A stretch of 64,000 bases of DNA. Origin: Cryptomeria japonica. Taxonomy: Eukaryota > Streptophyta > Pinopsida > Cupressales > Cupressaceae. The notes under the pieces are model-generated. The model saw only the letters and a program-made list of their open reading frames with translations. It made no database searches and was not told where the DNA came from. Of the stretch, positions 32,734-44,869 are shown one piece after another (the stretch's first letter is position 1; each line of letters starts with the position of its first letter). A program made the translations under genes and the position numbers. The stretch covers positions 48,474,501 to 48,538,500 of the forward strand of contig NC_081414.1 in NCBI RefSeq assembly GCF_030272615.1, read 5' to 3'.

Positions 32734-35364
32734 CTAGAGCAACTGCTGTGGTTTACCATGTGTTCTAGGAGAAGTGGGCATTTGTCCCACACAAAAGAGC
32801 TGACTCAAGTTGTATTCTCCAGGACCTTCCTCTGCGATTTTCATCTTAAGCTTTTCTTGCTTGGGTATAGGGGTGTTTGAACTAGCAAGAGAGGCGGGAT
32901 TTACATATGATGTGGAGGAAATGGCTTCCCTATTATTAGGAACAGTAATTTCTGGTTGATGGCTGATATTATGGCAAAATGCAAAGGGATTTGCATCGCC
33001 CAGGATTGTGATCTCTACACCGTTATGTGGGAACTTGATACATTGATGGTAGGTAGATGGAACAGCTTGCATGGCATGTATCCAAGGTCTCCCTAATAAT
33101 AGATTATATGGCAGAGGAAGGTCCAGAACCTGACAAATGATATGCTTTACCACAGGGCCCACTCGGATTGGTAGTACCACAGCTCCTTTGGATGAACGCT
33201 CTGCATCATCATAGGCCTTGATGGTGATCTTCTTGCGAGGATCCACTGATTCTAGTGCATATCCCAATGCTGTGACCAACTGTAGTGTACAAATGTTTAG
33301 GCCTGCTCCATTATCTATCAAGACTCGCTTGATCCTGTGTTGGTTGACAAATCCTTCAATGTGTAGCGAAGCGTTATGAGGTTGTTGGAAGGAAGAGTTG
33401 TCACTTTCGGAAAAAGTGAGACAAGGTGATGACTTTAGAGTTCCAACCATGGCTTGAAATTGGTCCGTGTTTAGGTTTGCAGGGACTGACGCCTCTTGGA
33501 GTGCATGATCCAAGATTGTTTTATGAGAGGGTGACAGACGCAAAAGCTCCAAAATGGATATAAGTGCAGGGGTTTTGTCTAATTGTTCCACAAGATTGTA
33601 TTGCTTCGGGACAGAGGTGGTGCCCTGTGGAGCTGCCTTTATGGTAACTTTGCCGCTACGTGTAACAACATTGCAATTTGAGGTGGGATTTTTGAAGGTT
33701 ATAGTTGCAATTTGTTCACTGGCATCATATAGGTGATTTACAGTGTAGTTATACGCAGCCTGCGTATAGTCAGTGGTATCGGTGCCTCGCCTGGAAGTGG
33801 AAGGACCCCTTTGATCTTGTGATGGAAGTGGATTCTTGAACATCAGGTGATCATTATTTGTCGTTTTTGGATCATGTCCTTCAATCTCAATTTCTCCTCG
33901 ATCAATAAGATCTTGAATGAGATCTTTCAATCGGTGACAATTACTTGTCTTGTGTCCTCTTCCTTGATGGAACTCACAGTGTTCAGTATCTTTCCACCAT
34001 GCTGGTTTGACTTGAGGCTCATAGTTTGATAGCTTAGGTAGAGTGACCAAATTTTGAGAGAGGAATTGTCGCAACACTGTTTCAATGGGTTCCCCTAAGG
34101 GAGTGTATGTGCGTTTTTGTTTTTGTGGACGAGGTCTTGGTTCATCATGAGATGTGATGCGACCTTGATTAAGAGGAACATTTGTGTTATTTTGAGGTGG
34201 AGGATTTTGTCCTGCAAACCGAACCACAGGTTGTGCATTTTGGACAGTCCGAGCATCCACAACTCCATCGTTGACGATGTTCTTATTCTTGTTCCAGAAG
34301 TTCGGTTTATCGCTATTGAAGCGCGAGCGAGGAGCATCTTTTGGTTCATTAAAGATTTTGATGAGTCCTTTTTTGATGAGTGCCCTTTCACATTTTATAC
34401 CCTTGGTGATCATATCGTTAAAAGAGTCTGTGTCTTTGACATCCAGGTGAAATTCCATTTCTTCGTTTAAGTTGGAAATGAAAATTTCCACTAGTTCTTG
34501 TTCAGGTAACTGAAGAGAACGTCTGCTAGACATTTGGCGCCATCGTTGCAGGAATACTAAGAATAGTTCACCTGGTTTTTGTTTGGTATTGCATAGATCA
34601 GCCATGGTGATGTCGCGTTCAATGTTATAAGAGTAATGAGATAGGAACTTCTGGATGAGTTCCTCAAATGTTCTAATGCCACCTAGAAGTCGGGAAAACC
34701 ATGATGTGGTTGTTCCTCCCAAGCTTTGGGGAAAAAGGCGCATTAGGTATGTGTCCTCATAAGCCACTTCAAGACAAGCAGAATGAAATTCTCGGACATG
34801 ATCACGGGGATCCCCCTTTCCTCTATATTTTTCAAATTTGGGTGTTTCAAACCCGCGTGGAAAGGGTGGCATATAAAGATTCCTATCAAACGGATAGGGA
34901 TAGATGTCGTTAAGTGAGAATTGATTGGTCTTAACACCACTATGAAGTTGTTGGGCGAGATTCTCGACTTGTTGCCGCAACATCTCCATTTCATTTGGAG
35001 GAGGAGGTGGTGGGTTACCTCGAGGAATGTTATATCTGATGTGATCTCTACCTCTTTCCTCCTCATGGCAACTTTGTCTTTCTGATGCATGTCTTAATTG
35101 GGCAAGATCAAAGTCAGAGGGGAGTTTGGCTCCTTCTTGAGCGAGTTTTAAGAAGTGAGCATCCGCATTACTCCTGAGTATTTCGTCAAACAGTCTGTTA
35201 AAGAGAGGGTTATGCTGGGCCCTCTCTATTGTTGCAGGATTGGGAGTACTTGGGTTTTCGTCATTCACATTTCCTCCAAGTGCTTCTTGAAATTCATTGA
35301 GGTTATCCTCTTCTTCCTCAATTTCTATTTCTCATTGCCTTGATCGGGATCGGGTTTGAGCCAT
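32734..35364 (-). pseudogene. Element Z gag and protease
   Basis: The likely start is the ATG at 35362-35364 (MAQTRSRSRQ), followed after ten codons by a TGA at 35332-35334; beyond it the frame is open for over 850 codons. The gag core includes FEKYRGKGDPRDHVREFHSA and LPEQELVEIFISNLN. A zinc knuckle of the C-x2-H-x4-H-x4-C type (CEFHQGRGHKTSNC) lies near 33960. The protease has VLIDNGAGLNICT and LLLGRPWIHAM near 33300-33100. It ends at a TAG at 32734 where Gln fits, so gag, protease and linker were one frame. Confidence 0.93.
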
Positions 35365-38070
35365 TTTGTTTACAAGTTTGGTTTTGAAGTTGATTGAAGA
35401 TGATGATGAGTTGTTGATGAAATGAAAGATTGATGGTTGGTGATTTGTGTTTGTATGTAGATCTCTAGCACTTTGAGATAGATGTAACCGAAATTCCTTC
35501 TTTGAATTGCTTGTTTGTTTTGATAAGATTTGATGTGATAAGGTGTAGAGAAATCTGAGATGTGTTACAGATTTTGACTACCTAGTAATGAGAGGATTCA
35601 CTCATGAACTAGTTTTAACCTGCGTAGATGTGTCTCTTAGGATGAGCTTATCCTAGATGTAGAAACAATCTAAAAGTGATGTGATGTGTTTGATTTCAAG
35701 CAATATCTAAAAAGGAATCTTGGGACAAGAACCTCTTAATGTTTTGAGAGTTGGGATGGATTGATGATGAAGTGATGATGTATGAGTGGGATGATGGATG
35801 AAAATGTTTTCAACTTTCAATAAAAACTTTGTGTCACAAATGGGACAAACTCTTCTTCTTCCCTTTCAGACGTTGGTGGCACTTCTCGAGCTGTGTTGTA
35901 GGTGATACAGATGTTTGGGAAGAAATTGGGATTAATCTTTCCTCCTTGATTTTTGTGATAACTCAGAGCTCTATATTGCATAAAAGCTCTGTGGTTCAAT
36001 GATTCTGAATCAAACTCGTTTGTTTTACCTTGAAGGTATAGACGCATGCGATGTAGAAAGACTCTATGGGAGACAAAGATTTGTCGATTGATATAGAAGA
36101 ATTTCCTCCTTTTGATTAAAGCCTTTGAGCTTAGTGGTCTCCTTTTCAAGGTGATACTCTGATGACACTTCTTCTTTCGCAAGATGTGAAGAATGGTCAT
36201 AAATTTTTGACTCTTTGTTTGTTTGCACTTTGTTTTTGGTATTTTTGGTTGTGTTGACAGATGTTGGATGAATACTTTGTTTTTGGGATTGATTTTCTGA
36301 TTTTTCTTTGACAAGAAAACAAAGCAAGCACACAAACACAAGATTGTAGCCTCAAAGGCACAAATGAGTATGGGTCTAGATCAACCCAATTCTTGGACTT
36401 GTTTTTGACCCTTCCTTTAGATGTATTTTAAGGTGCATTTCCAAAGCCTGAAGTCGGCTCAATTTGCTCTAGGTCTGTAAAACGAACACACTTCAAACAC
36501 TCTTTATCCCTATGGTCAAATGGCCAGTTGTGATAAATTTAGCCCACATCTTGATATTTCTTCGACTTTGGTACTACATACCTTATGAATCCCGCCGTGG
36601 CAGGTAAGGATGTGATATACTAAGTCTTGCACGAGCATAACAAATAGATGATCCCTATGATGGGGGAGTCACCACTTTTATCAAGCCACAAGTGACTTTT
36701 CAAAAAGCTATGTTTCTACTCAAGGAAATATGTATGGTGAGTATCTTGGGAGCAAAACCATCTATGCTCTTGCACTAAATTATACCTCAAATATCCTCAA
36801 TCAATAGAACAGGTGGGCTACTACTTAAAGGTGTTTAGTCATGTTCGATGGCTTTGGACATAAGTTCATTCTGCAGTGACTCACTTAAGAGCCTTGTAAC
36901 TGGTGGTGGGGCCCATTTGTCCTTTCGGCCAGTTACACTGTAGGAACAGCTATACCCAAGGCTACAGCTTTCGCTCTCACCTGATTTCTATAGCGGCTCG
37001 AAGGATTTACCGCTCGAGGTCGTTCCCAAGAGTATCGATCCCTTGGTAGGCCTCTCTTAAAAAGATAAAATGTGAGTGTTACTAACACTTTTCTCTTGCA
37101 CCTAGGACCACGAAAGCCAAGGGAGAGGATAGTGTGTGTTAGAAGTAGGACCACTCGACCAACTCTTTGCACAAGTGTGCCAAGCACGAAAAACACCCGT
37201 TCTTTTTAATCTATCATTGCAATGTGATCTAACTATTTGGAGATGTTGCTCCAACAATCATGGTGTTCTTTTTAATTTTCAAAGGCAATTGTTTGAGTAA
37301 ACTAGAATTTGAAAATCCTGGTCAACTTAATGAAAAACACGTTTGCATGAAGTAAGATTGCTTTAAAAATGAGACAAGTTGATTGTGAATTTTATTTGCA
37401 CCAAAAATGGAAGTGTGGATTGTGAGTTTTATCTTGATGCAAGAAATAAAATTTGCCTTGTTGATTTTAAGCACCAAAACAAAGTTTGTTTCCTAACTTG
37501 CAAAAAAAAAAAAAAAAAAAGAAGTTGTTTTTGTATAAGTTTGTGGTTCTTTTTACCTTTGAACAATGAAATTCTTTTTAAGAGCCCCAAACAAATGTGT
37601 GATTCTTTTTTAAAAGCCCAAATTTGAAATGTGAAGTTAATTTTAAACCAAAATAAAAAGTGAATTCATTTTTAAAACCAACTTCAAAAACAAGTTAGTA
37701 AAAAATATAAATCTACTCTTTAATCTAATTTAAATCTGCACAAAAGAGAAAAATAGTTAGTAAAATCTGCCTATTTGGTGGGCTTCTACAAGCCTAAATT
37801 TTTTTATTTTTTTTTTGGTTACAAGGTGATTTGTACAACGTTTTGTTACAATAGCGCTAGTCTGCGTTTGAACAGAGGCACTATTTAACACAAACGTATT
37901 AAAAGAAAGGGAAAGACAGAGAAGGGAAAAGCACTGAAACAGGGGGAATAGCGCCAAAATAATGCCAAACGCACCAAAACAGTGTCAAAATCGCAACCTG
38001 TGTGACATTTTCAACATTCAAACATGTTATTGGTTAAAAAAAAAAAAATGATCTTTTTGGTGTTTGGATT
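35365..38070 (-). other. Leader (5' UTR) of element Z
   Basis: About 2.7 kb between the PBS and the gag start. There is a run of 20 A at 37501-37520 and a T-rich tract at ~37800-37817. Open frames such as 35817-36341 have no recognisable domain and are rich in Lys/Ser. Very long leaders are common in large Tat-type elements. Confidence 0.6.
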
Positions 38071-38086
38071 CACATCGGGTTCACCA
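38071..38086 (-). other. Primer binding site of element Z
   Basis: The - strand reads TGGTGAACCCGATGTG, two bases from the LTR end (CATCA). It differs from the initiator Met site used by the copia elements and W. Element X has TGGTGAACCCGACATC in the same place. I cannot name the tRNA with confidence. Confidence 0.8.
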
Positions 38087-38088
38087 AA

Positions 38089-39959
38089 TGATGCTCTGCA
38101 AAAAGGATTAGAAAATCTGTTTGATGGCAACACACACAAGAGCACAAGAAACAAACGTTAGTGTTAGCAACAAAAGATTATCCTAAACAGGCATATCAAG
38201 AGAGATATTAAGCATGAAATAGAAAGCATATAAACATAAAATGAAATAGCTAATCAAGATGCTCATAGTTGCTCCTCCCTTGTTCCTCTCCTCTCCAAGT
38301 CCCAAATGAGTGTAGCTCTCAGCAGCTTTTTGCACTATGGATGCTTATGGAGGATTGAGATTTAATACTAAGCTTCAAATATGAAATGAAAAGCTAAATA
38401 CTATGCTAGAGTAGATAGTGATGCTATGAAAAAGCTCTATGCTAATGCCAGTATAACAACAATACTCTAAAATGCTTCTCCTTTTGCTTGAGGAGAAGGG
38501 TTCTATTTATAGAAGAAATAGGGAAATGAAGGGTTAAGATTGAATGGTTTAATCAAGGGCCAAGTTTGAAAGTTGGGGATCCATGTGCACAATTGGCACC
38601 AATAAAATGGTGACAAGTGTCAACATAGGATTGGGTTGAGAGAAGAGGTTGGAGGCATTAAAGGCCTGAGAAGACCTCATGGTTATCTAGAAGGTAAGGG
38701 TCAAGTCTAAATTAAGATTACCCATTGGATTAAGAGTTAATCCAAGGATAAACCTTTGTGCAAATGTTTAAGAGATAATCATGGTCAAAGCATTAATGGC
38801 CTGATGAGACCTTTGGGTTGGGTAGAGGTTGAGTCAAAACAAATTTTTTAACCATGTGGGAGGGTTGAATTAACCATTAATGGTTATTGGAGACTTTGGG
38901 GATTAAGTGGTTGAAGGTTGAAAGCTTTCAAAGGTTATCCAAGACTTTGAGCCATTTAGTGGTTGAAGGTTGGAAGCTTTCAAAGGTTATCCAAGACTTT
39001 GAGGGTTAATTTGTTGAACACACAAAGCATTAATTGCTTTTCAAAGACTTTGGAGTCTTTGAGAAGTGACTCCAATTTGCTTAGGAATGTGACAATATTT
39101 AGGGGATGGATTAGGCTAATTAGGAAGGGTTTAGAAGAATTTAGAAGGGGTTTAGGCATGCAAGTGGATTTTGTAGGAAAATGCAAGTGGGAGAAATTTT
39201 GGTATTTTCAATTAAAATAAAATCATTTATTTCAATTAAATGGTGTAATTTGCATTTGGATAAATATTCAAATAAATATTAATTTATTTAAATGAGAAAA
39301 ATGAAGATAAAGCATTTAAAATGCTTGAAGACTTTGAGGGAAACCATTAAAGGCTTGAAGACTTTAAGGAAAACCATTAAAGTCTTAAGAAGACTATAGA
39401 AGGAAGCCATCAAGTTTGAAGACTTTAAAGCCATCAAGTTTGACTACTTTAAGGGAAACCATTAAAGGTTTCAAGTGGGTGAGGATAAATAGGATTTTAA
39501 ATAAATAATTTATTTAAAATAGTTGTGCAACTTGCTTTTGTAGGAAAATACAAGTGGGTGGAGGATAAAGGTGATTTAAATAAATTATTTATTTAAAATA
39601 ATTGTGCAACTTGCATTTGTAGGAAAATGCAAGTGGGTGGAGGATAAAGGTGATTTAAATAAATGATTTATTTATTTAAATGTGAGAGGTGGGATTTTGG
39701 GGGTTTTAAATAAATATTAATTTATTTAAATGTGAGAGAAGATTTAATTAAATAAATATGATTTATTTATTTAATTAATGGTCTGAATTTGGTTAAGTGA
39801 ATTAAATCAAATAAATTGAATAATTTATTTAATTAATAGGAGAATAGGGTTAAGATGAATTAATTAAATATTAATTTAATTAATTATTAATTGATGGTTA
39901 AATAATCAAATAAATACTAAGTATTCATTTAATTAAGTGGACAAATTTATGTGACTACA
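38089..39959 (-). repeat. 5' LTR of element Z
   Basis: It is 1871 bp long and nearly identical to 23769-25639. The TATA box is at 38503-38512. The right edge TGTAGTCAC (- strand) is followed by the duplication CTAGA. Confidence 0.97.
38503..38512 (-). promoter_or_regulatory. TATA box in 5' LTR of Z
   Basis: CTATAAATAG on the - strand, identical to the 3' LTR copy. This is the one that would drive element Z transcription leftward. Confidence 0.7.
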
Positions 39960-40791
39960 CTAGATAGACATCTGATTGACAGGGTATGCAAGTAGTTTGG
40001 GTGCCAGCAGAGGATGCCTCAGGGATCTAGAGAGTTTGCATGGATAGTGAGGGAGTAGACTCACTGGGGGTCGATTTTATCTTATGATGTTGTTGTTACA
40101 CAGTTTGAGTAGTTATTTCCTATGATTTGGGATCTATAAATAGATGTGATTGATGAAGGCACAAATGTGGAGTATGCAACCTACTTTGTGACACATCCAA
40201 TACCTAGATCGACAGACCCAGATGAGCCTCTGATAGCCGAGGATGATGATGATGAGGACAGAGGTGGGGGCAGATGAAGGAGTTAGAGGAAAGGAGCAGG
40301 GAGGAGGGTGGTGAGGGGTAGGGGTGGACATAGAGATGTTGGAGAGAGGTTTGAGAGAGGACATGATCCATAGGGAGGTAGGCCACCAAGATCACTAAGG
40401 GGGAGAGGAGGACAACTCCTACAGGTTGGGGGACAGATATAGGTGAAGGTTCCAAGGAGAGGGACACAGGTATAGGGATAGGTTCCGCAGGAGGCACCTG
40501 AGCAGTCTAGACAGGAGGAGGGTTCCCAAGGTGGATATGAGGAGAGGAGGATGAGCTGCTATCGTTGTGGGAGATTGCAGCAAGATAGGTCGATGAGATT
40601 GAGGATCTCAAGAGAGAGAGATGTGACTCAGTTGAGGCGACAACTAGTAGAGATGCAGAGGGAGAGAGGTCAAGCCATTCAACGATATTCAGTTGCAGAG
40701 GAGGCAATGAAGGTAAGGAGAGAAATAGCTGAGGGAGATCATGTAGTGGGCTATACATATGTCCTCCGAGCAAGGGAGGAGATTGGGTATT
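39960..40791 (+). pseudogene. PMD protein, C-terminal part
   Basis: The frame of 22888-23768 resumes at 39965 and stays open apart from stops (mainly TAG, also TGA and one TAA) as far as 40791. After VTQFE and EYATYFVTHPIPRSTDPDEP it becomes acidic (EDDDDED), then Arg/Gly-rich (RRVVRGRGGHRD, RGRGGQ) at ~40240-40420, and ends in a charged, probably coiled-coil stretch (RERDVTQLRRQLVEMQRERG) at ~40610-40670. It is cut by the LTR of chromovirus W. The true C-terminus would lie beyond the window. Confidence 0.7.
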
Positions 40792-41595
40792 TGAAGCATT
40801 CACCGGTGAGGAGGGACCTCAAAGAGATCAATATGGACCAGTCAGCAAGACTAAACATAATGGAAACACAAAGATATGATGGAGGCAATGCAGAACAAAT
40901 TATTTTATTTTATGAAAATTGATTACACCCAACTAGTAACAACCGGGTTACAACATAACTGGCTCACAGGCCTAGTAGAACACACAAAATAGGTCACAAC
41001 CGGGACCTTGAATCTTAAGATCTATCTTCTCCGCACAGTCTTGTTACTTCATTCTTCAATTGATTACATTCTAATGCACAATTACAATTATATATATGAT
41101 CCAAAGGATCCAGTCGGCCCAAAAAGGGATCAAAACCCAAAGAACAAGACCTAACATGTATAATTAACAAGGTCGGCCTCTGCCAAGAGATTCCTCTAGA
41201 AAATCCAAATGATGAAGTGTAGATCACGAGAAAAGGTTAGCCACTCACCAAGGAACATCAGAATCAATGCCCAAGGCTCCGCAAGCTTTGGAAGGGGTTC
41301 CGGTAGATCACCAAAATAGGTCCAGGCAACTAGTAACAAGAACTGTCAACCGGTAATAGGGAACTGTCAAGGAAACCGATAGTGATATCTTGCCAAAAAA
41401 TAATCCAAATGCAATCTAGTTTGGAAATAAGAAAGATGACCAAGTCTTCAAGTAGAATCCAACTCCATGGGATCCGGTGAGCCAAAACCAGGACACATAG
41501 AAAGAAATATTGAAACTACAAATAGAAAGAAAAACATAAAGAAAATGTTTTTGGTTGATGCGAGATCGCTATGAACCGAGGATGCTCCTGCATCA
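40792..41595 (-). repeat. 3' LTR of chromovirus W (inner edge approximate)
   Basis: 40808-40927 matches 46177-46292 closely (GAGGGACCTCAAAGAGATCA and onwards), which proves the repeat. The inner edge is placed at CATCA near 41595, giving TGATGCAGG as the - strand start; no clear polypurine tract marks it, so the edge could be tens of bases off. Confidence 0.7.
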
Positions 41596-42953
41596 GACAT
41601 CCGAGGTTATTGAAAAAAGTGAGCCTCTCACTTTGTTGGGGTCAGAGGAAAACCAAGGTGGTCTACCTTTGCCTAATAAATCCAAGATGAATCTTCAACT
41701 GGTTTGTCCTTCCACTTCACAAGATACTCTTTATACTGACTGCTCCAGGTACTACGCGCAATCCTACTGTGCAAAATTTCTTCAATCTGATCTGGTTCCT
41801 TTTGGGGCAACTGTTTCTCCAAGTCTGCAATACTGTCCTCACTAAATTTTGGTTCATGATACTCATGAAGATCTACAATGTTAAACACAGGTGAAATACT
41901 CAGACGATCCCATAAATCTACTTCATATGCATTTCCAGAACTGAACTTCCTCAAAATCTTGCAAGGTCAAAACTTTTTCATCTGCAATTTGTTATAAGTT
42001 CCAACTAGGAATCTCTCTTTTCTTAGATATACGATTACTTCATCACTAACTTCAAATTATTTATGTCTCCTCTTCTCATCTTCCTTCTCCTTATACTTGT
42101 TGTTCATGTCTTCCAAATGCCGCTTAACCTGAATATGCAAGGCTTCCATGTGATCTGCAAAGTCTTCTGCTTTTAAACTTCTCTAGTCTTAACTGCTAAT
42201 GTCTCTCAATTCTGATATACCTCTAGGATGCACTTTGGTAACAATATTAAAAGGTGTTCTTGTGATACTCCTATTTACTGAATTGTTGTAGGCAAACTCT
42301 ACTTGTGCAAGAATCAATTCCCAACATTTGATTTTATCTCCAACTAAACATCTCATCAAATTTCTCAAACTTTGGTTAACAACTTCTGTTTGTCCATTAG
42401 TTTGTGGATGAAAAGTAGAACTGAACTTCAAATCTGTCTTCATCTTCTTCCAAACTGTTCTCCAAAAATAGCCAACAAACTTAGTGTCTCTATCTGAAAC
42501 TATGCTCTTAGGTAATCCATGCAATCTCATGACTTCCTTGAAAAATAGGTCTGCTACATGTAATGCATCTGGTGTCTTCTTACAAGGTATGAGATGAGCC
42601 ATCTTTGAGAATCTATCCACTACCACAAATATAGAATCATCCCCTCTCAGTGTTTTAGGCAATCCAAGTACAAAATCCATGCTTATATCCTGCCATGGTC
42701 TTACTGGTACTATCAAAGGTTTATACAATCCCACATTCTGACTATTACCCTTTGCAACTTGACAAACTCTAAAAATTTGCACATATCTCTTAACATCCTT
42801 ATGAATCTGGGGCCAAAAGTACTGCTCACTCACCAATTCTACTGTTTTGTCAATGCCAAAATGTCCAGCTAATCCTCCATTATGTTTTTCCTTTATTGGA
42901 TTCTCCCTCATAGAAATCTTAGGTATGCACAACTGAACTCCTTTGAATAACAT
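41596..42953 (-). pseudogene. Chromovirus W integrase and chromodomain
   Basis: The integrase frame 42189-42953 has HNGGLAGHFGIDKTVEL, SMDFVLGLP, IVSDRDTKF and NGQTEVVNQ, so the catalytic Asp, Asp, Glu are kept, but the first Cys of the zinc-binding CxxC pair is lost (FRVCQVAKG). The C-terminal part after ~42188 is frameshifted. The chromodomain at ~41680-41800 reads QYKEYLVKWKDKPVEDSSW; it would steer insertion to marked chromatin. A stop follows at once. Confidence 0.9.
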
Positions 42954-44272
42954 CCCATCCTAAACGAAGTAATACAGTCACCCTCATCTCTGTCAGCAAA
43001 TTCCTTCTCCTACTCAATGCATTAGCAAATTTGTTAGATTTCCCACTTCTATGCTTCAACACAAAGGTGTAACTCTGCAAGAATTCTACCCATCTCATAT
43101 GTCTCTAATTCAACTTACTCTGACTGTTCAAATACTAAAAAGCTTGATGATCTGTATACAACACAAAATCCTTAGGCAACAAGTAATGTCTCCACTTCTT
43201 CAAGGCTTGAACTATGGCATAAATTTTTTGATCATACACTGAATATCTCCTCCGAGCTTCATTCAATTTCTCACTGAAATAAGCTACTACTCTCCCTTCC
43301 TGACTCAAGACTGCTCCTATTGCTATTCCACTTGCATCACAATCCACTTGAAATAATTTATTGAAATTCGGTAAAGCCAACACAAGATGCTCAGTCACTT
43401 TCTGCTTTAACAGTTCAAAACTTTTGTTTTCTCTGGGGGTCCACTTGAATTCCTTCTGATCTCCTCTCATGGTCTCAGTCATAGGGTTGCAAACTGAACT
43501 AAATTTTTTGATAAACTTCCGGTAAAAACTAGCCAATCCATGAAATGATCTTACCTCTCCAATGCTTTCCGGTGTAGGCCATTCAACAATTGCTTTCACT
43601 TTCTCAGGGCCCATCTTCAAACCATCCTTAGATATCACAAATCCCAAATAGACTAACTCATCCTTCATGAAAGTACACTTCTTAATATTTATCAGCAACT
43701 TCTCTTCTCTCAACCTCTGCAAAACTTGTCTCAATAACAACAAATGCTCCTCTTTTGTCTTACTGAAAAATCATAATGTCATCAAAATACATAATAACAA
43801 ACTTACCCAAGAATTTATTTAATACCTCATTCATTAGCCTCATGAAAGTACTCGGTGCATTAGTTAACCCAAAAGGCATCACCAACCATTCATATAGTCC
43901 TTCATTTGTCTAAAATGTTGTCTTCCACTCATCTCCTTCTCTGATCCTGATCTGATGATATCCACTTTTCCAGTCTATCTGTGTAAAGTATTTTGCTCCA
44001 CTCAAATAGTCCATTATGTTATCCATCCTAGGCAAAGGAAACTAGTATTTCACTGTGATCTTATTTATTGCTCTGGAATCAGTACAAATTCTCCACTCTC
44101 CATTCTTCTTAGGCGCTAATACTGTTGGTACTGCACAAGGGCTTAGACTTTCCTTGATCAAACCTTTCTTCAACAATTCCTGCACTTGTCTATTCAGCTC
44201 TTCACTCTCTGTCGGTGTCAACCGGTGTGCAGCTTTGTTAGGCAAAATAGCTCTGGGAACCAAGTCCAACAA
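42954..44272 (-). pseudogene. Chromovirus W reverse transcriptase and RNase H
   Basis: RT begins at ~44270 (HRLTPTESEELNRQVQELLK, WRICTDSRAINKIT). The catalytic motif near 43775-43795 reads YFDDIM in a different frame from the flanking parts. RNase H (43135-43600) has DCDASGIAIGAVLSQ and YTDHQAF, but the usual YDKE motif is YDQKIYA, so the catalytic Glu is lost. Several frameshifts and stops separate the blocks. Confidence 0.88.
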
Positions 44273-44860
44273 TGACTAATACTTCTCATAGGTGGCAATC
44301 CATCAGGTACATTATCTGAAATGGTGTCTTCATATTTTGTCATCAAATCTTGTATCTCTTCCGGTTGTTCTGCTTCTGGTTCCGGTTTCTCAGTCTTCTT
44401 AGGAATTAAGGAAAAACTCACATTCTCGTATCTAAATCCATCCAGGAATTTCCTTCCATCTACCAAACATATTCTAGCATTCATACAGACTTCATTCTTC
44501 AAGGGTTCCTCCAAAGGCAACAAGGTTTGCTTCATCCCATTGGCCACAATAGTGCATGTATTCTTCCTCCCATCATGCATTGACTGTCTATCAAAATTCC
44601 AAGGTCTACCCAACAAAAGATGACAAATATCCATAGGCATAATATCACACAAGACTTCATCATGATAATTCCCAATTTTCAATTTCACCAAATATTGTTC
44701 ACTTACTAACAACTTATGTTCATCCTGAATCCATGCTATCTGATAAGGCTTAGGGTGTTTCAGTCTTTTCAAATTCAACTTATTCACCATCTCTCTGAAA
44801 CAAGATTATTTGAACTACCACTATCAATAGCAACTTTACAACACTTACCAGATACCTTAC
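44273..44860 (-). pseudogene. Chromovirus W protease
   Basis: The active site VAIDSGSSNNLVSE is at ~44800-44840 and the flap-side motif HLLLGRPWNFDR at ~44590-44625. The frame runs with one break near 44790 into an acidic spacer (PEPEAEQPEEIQ) before RT. Confidence 0.85.
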
Positions 44861-44869
44861 ATCTGGTCT

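Larger units (their letters stand above)
23769..39959 (-). mobile_element. Complete 16.2-kb Ty3/gypsy element Z, TSD CTAGA
   Basis: LTRs of 1871 bp each lie at 23769-25639 and 38089-39959, with TG...CA ends on the - strand, and the duplication CTAGA at 23764-23768 and 39960-39964. I noticed one base difference between LTRs (24505 versus 38825 region, aaatGttt/aaatTttt), so the insertion is very young. The order from right: LTR, PBS, 2.7-kb leader, gag, protease, G-patch-like linker, RT, RNase H, second RNase H, integrase, 2.4-kb non-coding tail, polypurine tract, LTR. The second RNase H and the lack of a chromodomain place it in the Tat/Ogre-like group. It sits inside the PMD frame of element Y. 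Confidence 0.97.

Noticed and set aside
35817-36341. 174-codon ORF in the leader of Z
   Set aside because: Lys/Ser-rich low-complexity translation in an untranslated leader; no domain.
37501-37520. A20 run as a retroposon tail
   Set aside because: No flanking duplication found; it lies inside the leader of Z.
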